Of a DNA stretch of 64,000 nt, positions 59,181 through 64,000 are shown in pieces. Source of the stretch: Neorhizobium populisoli. GTDB taxonomy: Bacteria; Pseudomonadota; Alphaproteobacteria; Rhizobiales; Rhizobiaceae. How positions within the stretch are numbered: the stretch's first letter is position 1; every line of letters begins with the position of its first letter. The translations under genes were made by a program, and so were the position numbers. The DNA is taken from contig NZ_JAHYCB010000003.1 of assembly GCF_019430945.1 (NCBI RefSeq), forward strand, positions 124,001 to 188,000, given 5' to 3'. Under the pieces are notes generated by a model. That model saw nothing but the letters and a program-made list of their open reading frames with translations. It did not search any database and was not told the DNA's origin.

Positions 59181-59394
59181 GGGTCTTCTTCAGCTCCGAC
59201 TGGCTTTTCAGGGCGCGATTGCCGTTTTCCTGTTTCACCAGAAAAGCAGGCTCCTTGGCATCCGGGTGCCGTTTGATCGCTTTACCCTTGATCTTGCGCT
59301 CGACGTCGTCGGTAAACTTTTCCGCGACTTTGCCTTCCGCTTTCGAGCGACCCCATTTCCATTCGACTTCGTTTCCGACTTCGATTTTCTGCAT
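59173..59394 (-). CDS. DUF2945/HVA1 TUDOR-like protein
   Basis: 73 residues: VGNEVEWKWGRSKAEGKVAE, then IKGKAIKRHPDAKEPAFLVK. This is the hypervirulence-associated TUDOR-domain family, known as small nucleic-acid-type proteins in bacteria and fungi. The ATG (MQKIEVG) was preferred; GGGAGAACGCC is just ahead. It overlaps the next gene by eight bases. Confidence 0.82.
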   Translation of the reverse strand: MQKIEVGNEVEWKWGRSKAEGKVAEKFTDDVERKIKGKAIKRHPDAKEPAFLVKQENGNRALKSQSELKKTHV

Positions 59395-59449
59395 GGCGTT
59401 CTCCCTTCTCGGTTGAAAAACGAAGAAACGCGGAAAGATGTTCCAGAAG

Positions 59450-59965
59450 TCAGGTTTTAAGGTCGAGATCGCCATCTCGCCAGACGAGATGTTTCGGGGT
59501 CTCCGGCAGGTTCTCGATCTCTTCGGCAATGAAATAGGGCGGGATGTCGAGTTCCCTCAGCGCCGCACGGGTCGCGGGCGCCCATTTGAATTCGAGCTCA
59601 TGCCCGTCCATTACCCGATGCACGATCTCGGTTGGATGGAAGGGAAAATGCTCCGGCAGTTCCATCTGATAATAGAGCCCGAATTCGTGCCAGTCGCGGT
59701 CCTCGTAATGAAAGAAGTTCTCGACCGACCAGAGCAGCCGCCCGACCTTCACCTCGACGCCGAGTTCCTCGATCATCTCGCGCTTCAGCGTTTCTTCCGA
59801 CGTCTCGCCGATCTCCGCCCGCCCGCCGGGAAAGGTCCAGAACGGCTCATGCATCGCCCGATGCACCAGTACGTAACCGTTGCGAAACCCGAGGCCGGCA
59901 ATGCGCATCTGGAATGCGTTCTTCGACTTGGTCTTGATGCGGATGCGCGTGCGGGCCATGGTCAT
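59450..59965 (-). CDS. NUDIX hydrolase
   Basis: 171 residues with a full Nudix box, GGRAEIGETSEETLKREMIE followed by ELGVEV, which satisfies GX5EX7REUXEEXGU. It hydrolyses nucleoside diphosphate-linked compounds; substrate open. The ATG overlaps the stop of the metallophosphoesterase gene (ATGA). Confidence 0.9.
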   Translation of the reverse strand: MTMARTRIRIKTKSKNAFQMRIAGLGFRNGYVLVHRAMHEPFWTFPGGRAEIGETSEETLKREMIEELGVEVKVGRLLWSVENFFHYEDRDWHEFGLYYQMELPEHFPFHPTEIVHRVMDGHELEFKWAPATRAALRELDIPPYFIAEEIENLPETPKHLVWRDGDLDLKT

Positions 59966-60858
59966 CCCAGTTCGATCAGATTGATTTCCGGTGGCGACCC
60001 GAAACGGATCGGTAGGCCGGAACAGCCAAGGCCGCCGGACACGATCAGATCTTGACCATTTTCCGTAATGTGACCGTAGACATAACGCGACCCGTAACGG
60101 GACGGCACAACAGGTGCATATCCGAGAATCCGCACTTGGCCGCCGTGTGTATGACCGGAAAGCGTCAGCGAAATACGGGACGGAAGGCTGGGAAAAATGT
60201 CCGGCTCATGCGCCATGAGGATGATCGGCGCATCGTCAGTCACCTGTTTAAGGGTTCCGCCCAGATCGTCTCGGCCTTGAGCCCAGCGCCCGGACCTGCG
60301 CCTCGGCAGGATAGCGATCTGATCCTCCAGCCCTGCAAGCCAGAAAGGATGTCCGTCTTTTTCCAGCCGGATCGCCCGATTGCTGTAAACGGGGATGCCG
60401 GCGCGCTCCAGCGCGGCGCGCGCAAACGGCGCATCGGACGTTCCGCTCTGGGCAGCGTCATCCTGCCACCAGTCATGATTACCGAGTACCGCATGAACCC
60501 CGAGCGGCGCTTTCAACACTGTCAGCGCTTCTGCCCATGCATCCGGCGCCACCCGATCGGTGATGAGCCGCATGCCCGTGACAAAATCGCCGAGCAGGCA
60601 GATGATATCCGGCTCCAGCTCGTTTGCCATTCGGCAGATCGATGCAATACGATCGGCCGGCATCCAGGGTTCGCAAGCGTGAAAATCCGTGAGCACAACA
60701 ACACGAAGCTTCAATCCCGGCGTCCACCTGCGGGGTGTCAACGCGTATCGGGTTGTCACCAGACGAACCAACGGCTCGGCCACGGCATAACCGCCGAGCG
60801 CCATCAGTGCCGCGAAGCCTCCGCCCAGCGTCTTCAGAAACCCGCGACGGGATATCAC
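59962..60858 (-). CDS. Tat-exported metallophosphoesterase
   Basis: 298 residues. The N-terminus MISRRGFLK is a twin-arginine signal with a hydrophobic stretch; the calcineurin-type domain has DFHAC, GDFVTG, GNHDWW, MAHEPD and SGHTHGGQ metal motifs. It resembles YkuE/YaeI-type enzymes. The GTG start begins right after the ruvB stop with no gap. Periplasmic location is likely. Confidence 0.9.
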   Translation of the reverse strand: MISRRGFLKTLGGGFAALMALGGYAVAEPLVRLVTTRYALTPRRWTPGLKLRVVVLTDFHACEPWMPADRIASICRMANELEPDIICLLGDFVTGMRLITDRVAPDAWAEALTVLKAPLGVHAVLGNHDWWQDDAAQSGTSDAPFARAALERAGIPVYSNRAIRLEKDGHPFWLAGLEDQIAILPRRRSGRWAQGRDDLGGTLKQVTDDAPIILMAHEPDIFPSLPSRISLTLSGHTHGGQVRILGYAPVVPSRYGSRYVYGHITENGQDLIVSGGLGCSGLPIRFGSPPEINLIELG

Positions 60859-61899
60859 TCAGTCATCCTCGAGACTCATCCGGAACTGCGCCGCTTCCAG
60901 ATCCTTGGGCGGCTGTAGTCCAAGGTGTTTCCACGCATTTGCGGTCAAAACACGGCCACGCGGCGTGCGCTGGATGAAACCCTGCTGGATCATATAGGGC
61001 TCGATAATATCCTCGATCGCGTCGCGCGGTTCCGAAAGCCCCGCCGCAATCGTCTCGATGCCCACTGGACCGCCGCCGAAATTCACGGCGATCATGTTGA
61101 GATACCGTTTGTCGAGCTGGTCGAGACCCATATTGTCGACGAGCAACCTCGTCAGCGCCTCGTCGGCGATCTCCCTGGTGACGGCTTCCGCCTTCGCCAC
61201 TTCGGCAAAATCGCGCACCCGCCGCAACAGGCGGCCGGCAATGCGCGGCGTGCCACGCGCACGTCGGGCGATCTCGCGGGCGCCGTCATCGGTCATGCCG
61301 AGCCCCATCAGCCGCGCGCCGCGCCGGACTATCAGCTCGAGTTCTTCGACGGTATAAAACGACAGGCGCACCGGAATGCCGAAACGATCGCGCAGCGGCG
61401 TGGTCAGGAGACCAAGCCGCGTCGTTGCCGCGACCAGCGTGAATTTCGACAGATCGATCTTTACCGAGCGTGCGGCAGGCCCCTCGCCGATAATCAGGTC
61501 GAGCTGAAAATCCTCCATGGCCGGATAGAGGATTTCCTCGACCGCCGGATTGAGGCGGTGGATTTCGTCGATGAAGAGCACGTCTCGTTCTTCGAGATTG
61601 GTGAGAAGCGCCGCAAGGTCGCCGGCCTTGGCGATGACCGGGCCGGAAGTGGAGCGGAAATTGACCCCGAGCTCCTTCGCCATGATCTGCGCCAGCGTCG
61701 TCTTGCCGAGGCCCGGCGGACCGACGAACAGCACATGGTCCAGCGCCTCTCCGCGCCCCTTCGCCGCTTCGATGAAAATCTTCAGGTTGGCGCGCGCTTC
61801 CGCCTGGCCGGTGAATTCGTCTAGCGACTGGGGCCGCAGCGTCACATCCAGATCTTCGCCCCGCTTTTCAGCGGAAATCAGGCGGGCGGGTTCGGTCAT
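60859..61899 (-). CDS. ruvB: Holliday-junction helicase RuvB
   Basis: 346 residues: Walker [12 protein letters not shown] near residue 60, Walker B FIDEIHRL, sensor 1 region [10 protein letters not shown] and a C-terminal winged helix ([17 protein letters not shown]). Drives branch migration with RuvA. 70 bases after ruvA; start of the coupled set with the metallophosphoesterase and NUDIX genes. Confidence 0.97.
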   Translation of the reverse strand: MTEPARLISAEKRGEDLDVTLRPQSLDEFTGQAEARANLKIFIEAAKGRGEALDHVLFVGPPGLGKTTLAQIMAKELGVNFRSTSGPVIAKAGDLAALLTNLEERDVLFIDEIHRLNPAVEEILYPAMEDFQLDLIIGEGPAARSVKIDLSKFTLVAATTRLGLLTTPLRDRFGIPVRLSFYTVEELELIVRRGARLMGLGMTDDGAREIARRARGTPRIAGRLLRRVRDFAEVAKAEAVTREIADEALTRLLVDNMGLDQLDKRYLNMIAVNFGGGPVGIETIAAGLSEPRDAIEDIIEPYMIQQGFIQRTPRGRVLTANAWKHLGLQPPKDLEAAQFRMSLEDD

Positions 61900-61969
61900 A
61901 AGGGTATTTCCGTTCGAAACTCGATTTCAGTCATACACGACGTATCGTGGATTCGCAGCCGTGATCGCT

Positions 61970-62587
61970 TTACCGCGCCAATTCCTTCAACCCCAGCCGG
62001 ATCAGCTTGGCGCTATCGGCTCCCTCCCCGCCGTTCTTCAAGGCCGCGGCAACCGCGTTGGCGGCCTGATCGCGGGAATAGCCAAGGTTGGTGAGGGCCG
62101 AAACGGCATCTGCCACCGGTGCGGAGGCGACACCCTCGCCGATCTCCTGCTTGAGACCGAGATTGGCGGACGCTTCGCCGGCGAATGCCGGAGCCTTGTT
62201 CTTCAATTCTGTGACGAGGCGCATCGCCACCTTCGGACCGACGCCCGGCGCACGTGAGATGGACGTCTTGTCTTGCAGCGCGATCGCATTGGCGAGTTCA
62301 GAGGGCGTCAGGGTCGAAAGCACAGCAAGCGCCACCTTCGCACCCACGCCCTGCACGCTCTGCAGAAGGTTGAACCATTCCCGCTCCAGGGCGCTGAGGA
62401 AGCCAAAGAGCTTGAACTGGTCCTCGCGCACATAGGTCTCGATATAGAGAATGATCGCCTCGCCCACCGAACCCATTTTCGAAAGCGCCCGCGACGAGCA
62501 GAAGACTTCGTAACAGACGCCATGAACATCGACGAGCACATGGTCGTCGCCGATCTCGTCAATGGTGCCTTTGAGCTTGCCGATCAT
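61970..62587 (-). CDS. ruvA: Holliday-junction protein RuvA
   Basis: 205 residues: N-terminal OB domain ([20 protein letters not shown]), two helix-hairpin-helix motifs ([36 protein letters not shown]) and the C-terminal domain that contacts RuvB. 14 bases after the inserted toxin gene. Confidence 0.97.
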   Translation of the reverse strand: MIGKLKGTIDEIGDDHVLVDVHGVCYEVFCSSRALSKMGSVGEAIILYIETYVREDQFKLFGFLSALEREWFNLLQSVQGVGAKVALAVLSTLTPSELANAIALQDKTSISRAPGVGPKVAMRLVTELKNKAPAFAGEASANLGLKQEIGEGVASAPVADAVSALTNLGYSRDQAANAVAAALKNGGEGADSAKLIRLGLKELAR

Positions 62588-62601
62588 GAAATGCGTCCGT
62601 G

Positions 62602-63021
62602 TTAAAGGGGATGGGTTTCGGGAGAGATGATGTCGAGTGATGGGAAATATGCCCGGTAACGGGCTGCATCGCGGGTCAGGAGACGATGGGAGCGGATAAG
62701 CGCATGTGCGCCTATCAGAAAATCGGGCAGGGTCCGATCTCGTAGGCCGCCGGCGCGCCTGTATTGCATATGTGCCATTCCGGCCCGGTATGCAGCAGGA
62801 AACGGCAGTGCTTCACGCACGAGGTTCAGCCTGGCCAGCGTGAAGGCCAACTCGTCCTCGCTCGGCGCCATGCTGGAAAGCTCCGCCCAGACGATCGGTG
62901 TCAGGATGAACTGCGATTCCTCCTTGAGCGCCAGAATGGTGTCGGAGGACCATTTCTTGAATTGCGTCTCCGGCCCGAAGACATCGATGAAAACGTTGGT
63001 ATCAACGAGAACCGAGATCAT
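62602..63021 (-). CDS. PIN-domain toxin (VapC type)
   Basis: 139 residues with the PIN acidic set: [10 protein letters not shown], the mid Glu in [16 protein letters not shown] and [11 protein letters not shown] toxins are RNases held by a paired antitoxin. It overlaps the antitoxin gene by 20 bases and separates ruvC from ruvA, an unusual place that suggests a captured module. Confidence 0.9.
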   Translation of the reverse strand: MISVLVDTNVFIDVFGPETQFKKWSSDTILALKEESQFILTPIVWAELSSMAPSEDELAFTLARLNLVREALPFPAAYRAGMAHMQYRRAGGLRDRTLPDFLIGAHALIRSHRLLTRDAARYRAYFPSLDIISPETHPL

Positions 63022-63268
63022 CGCGCGGTCCTCTCAGAAACTCCATGAACTCATCCGTCGTCATGCCGCCGGTATCGAACGTGCCGGACCTGCTTTTCAG
63101 CCACGTCTCGAAGTCGTCCTTGGAAGGAGCATGATCCCCGCTCGACACAACCACGAGCCTTGCCCCCTTCTCGTCCGCAACGAAATCCACCTCAGAGCCC
63201 GGTCCGATATTCAATCGGTCGCGGATTTCCTTCGGGATCGTAACCTGGCCTTTTTCGGTGACACGCAT
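63002..63268 (-). CDS. AbrB/SpoVT-type antitoxin
   Basis: 88 residues: MRVTEKGQVTIPKEIRDRLN, then IGPGSEVDFVADE is the swapped-hairpin AbrB DNA-binding domain; the C-terminal half (KDDFETWLKSRSGTFDTGG, MTTDEFMEFLRG) binds the toxin. It should repress its own operon. Start preceded by the AGGTATTACC region; PIN partner follows with overlap. Confidence 0.9.
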   Translation of the reverse strand: MRVTEKGQVTIPKEIRDRLNIGPGSEVDFVADEKGARLVVVSSGDHAPSKDDFETWLKSRSGTFDTGGMTTDEFMEFLRGPRDDLGSR

Positions 63269-63323
63269 GGTAATACCTCTCAGGTATTACCTAATCTCCG
63301 AAACGGAACAAGTCAAGAACAAA

Positions 63324-63833
63324 TTAGCCGGCGAGTGCCTGCCGCATGCGGTGGCCGCCGCGATTATGGGCGTGGCAGATAGCGATGGCGAGCGCGTCTG
63401 CCGCGTCGTTGCCCTTGAATTCAGCCTTCGGCATCAGGATCTTCAGCATCATGTGGATCTGCTGCTTTTCACCATGGCCGACGCCGATGACCGACTTCTT
63501 GACGGCATTCGGCGCATATTCCGAAACGGGAAGGCCCGCCCGCGCTGGCACCAGCATGACCACGCCTCTCGCCTGACCGAGCTTCAGCGTCGCGACGGCG
63601 TCCTTGTTGACGAAAGTCTGCTCGACCGCCGCTTCGTGCGGCTGATAGGCATGCACCACCTCGGCGAGCCCGTCATGCAGCTGGCAGAGACGGGAAGCGA
63701 GATCCATGTCCCCGTCCGAGGTCACAGTGCCGGACGCGACAAAGCGCAGGCTGTTACCAAGCGTTTCGATAACACCCCAACCGGTGCGCCGAAGCCCCGG
63801 GTCGATGCCGATAATGCGAATCGTCTGTGTCAT
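63324..63833 (-). CDS. ruvC: Holliday-junction resolvase RuvC
   Basis: 169 residues with the catalytic Asp in [15 protein letters not shown] near residue 10, Glu in [11 protein letters not shown] near 70, and the C-terminal [11 protein letters not shown] acidic pair. Cuts the junction after RuvAB migration. Head of the ruv set; the TA pair separates it from ruvA. Confidence 0.97.
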   Translation of the reverse strand: MTQTIRIIGIDPGLRRTGWGVIETLGNSLRFVASGTVTSDGDMDLASRLCQLHDGLAEVVHAYQPHEAAVEQTFVNKDAVATLKLGQARGVVMLVPARAGLPVSEYAPNAVKKSVIGVGHGEKQQIHMMLKILMPKAEFKGNDAADALAIAICHAHNRGGHRMRQALAG

Positions 63834-63877
63834 GCGTGCACTCTATCCTCTGACCACCATCAGTGCCACGAGAATGT

Positions 63878-63892
63878 GAACAAACCGAAAAC
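63878..63892. promoter_or_regulatory. Possible LexA site before ruvC
   Basis: GAAC-N7-AAAC (opposite strand GTTT-N7-GTTC) deviates by one base from the alphaproteobacterial SOS box GTTC-N7-GTTC, 44 bases upstream of ruvC. Weak; kept as a hint only. Confidence 0.25.
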
Positions 63893-64000
63893 GCTATCGA
63901 GTCGCTCTTTACCTTTCGTTTACCACGACGGGAAGCTTTGCCCTGCCTCACCCGGCCCGGAAGCAACGCCGGACGGGCTCGCGCGTTGGATTTTCACGGC

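Noticed and set aside
63834..64000. A gene at the right edge of the window
   Set aside because: The last 167 bases have no supported frame; only the upstream region of ruvC is visible.

Overview
The window comes from a chromosome of a Rhizobiaceae-type alphaproteobacterium (Rhizobium, Agrobacterium or a close relative). The evidence is its high GC content, the core order ruvC-ruvA-ruvB ... ybgC-tolQ-tolR-tolA-tolB-pal-cpoB-tilS-ftsH-glmM, the serC-serA pair, and the small Rhizobiales-style membrane proteins. I cannot fix the species from sequence alone.

Layout. 1-4 kb: the 3' part of treZ and all of treY, the two-enzyme route from maltodextrin to trehalose, closed by a strong terminator. 4-9 kb: small stress-type proteins, an SDR oxidoreductase, a DUF983 protein, a glycerophosphodiester phosphodiesterase-like protein, a lipoprotein and an amidase. 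9.3-13.7 kb: the class Ib ribonucleotide reductase operon nrdHIEF (minus strand), headed by a cobalamin riboswitch and a palindromic intergenic repeat. 13.8-14.4 kb: a rearrangement scar with a metE-like 3' remnant and a thioesterase/VOC chimera. 14.6-20.4 kb: a secreted YkuD-type protein, a DUF3299 protein and the zinc system aztABC/aztD with Zur-like palindromes. 20.6-23.7 kb: a FecCD-type (iron-siderophore or similar) ABC importer. 24.2-32.6 kb: an envelope and stress cluster holding a two-component system, a COG4705 membrane protein, small secreted proteins, a membrane-anchored phosphatase, a FetAB-like transporter, a PAP2 phosphatase, UppP, a PepSY protein and a 45-residue protein. Several of its promoters share one palindromic motif. 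33-35.4 kb: an aldo/keto reductase, a carboxymuconolactone decarboxylase-like protein and a divergent LysR regulator.

35.7-64 kb is mostly core: tRNA-Met, mnmA, an MscS channel, a Tim44-like protein, serA/serC with a serC-type leader RNA, a CelD-like acetyltransferase, an outer-membrane barrel, glmM, ftsH, tilS (with an in-frame repeat insertion), the tol-pal cluster, ybgC, a metallophosphoesterase/NUDIX pair and ruvB/ruvA/ruvC. Accessory genes interrupt this core: an LprI-like gene inverted between ybgC and tolQ, and a PIN/AbrB toxin-antitoxin pair between ruvC and ruvA.

Most notable observations: (1) the cobalamin riboswitch in front of nrdHIEF; (2) a shared palindrome (TACGG-N3-[CG]GTAA) at five places around the two-component cluster, implying a local regulon; (3) a 19-bp near-copy of the tRNA-Met 3' end about 26 kb away, which would bracket the accessory region as an att-like pair; (4) the metE/thioesterase/VOC scar; (5) mosaic repeat DNA translated inside tilS. 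No integrase, transposase, CRISPR array, rRNA or replication origin was seen.
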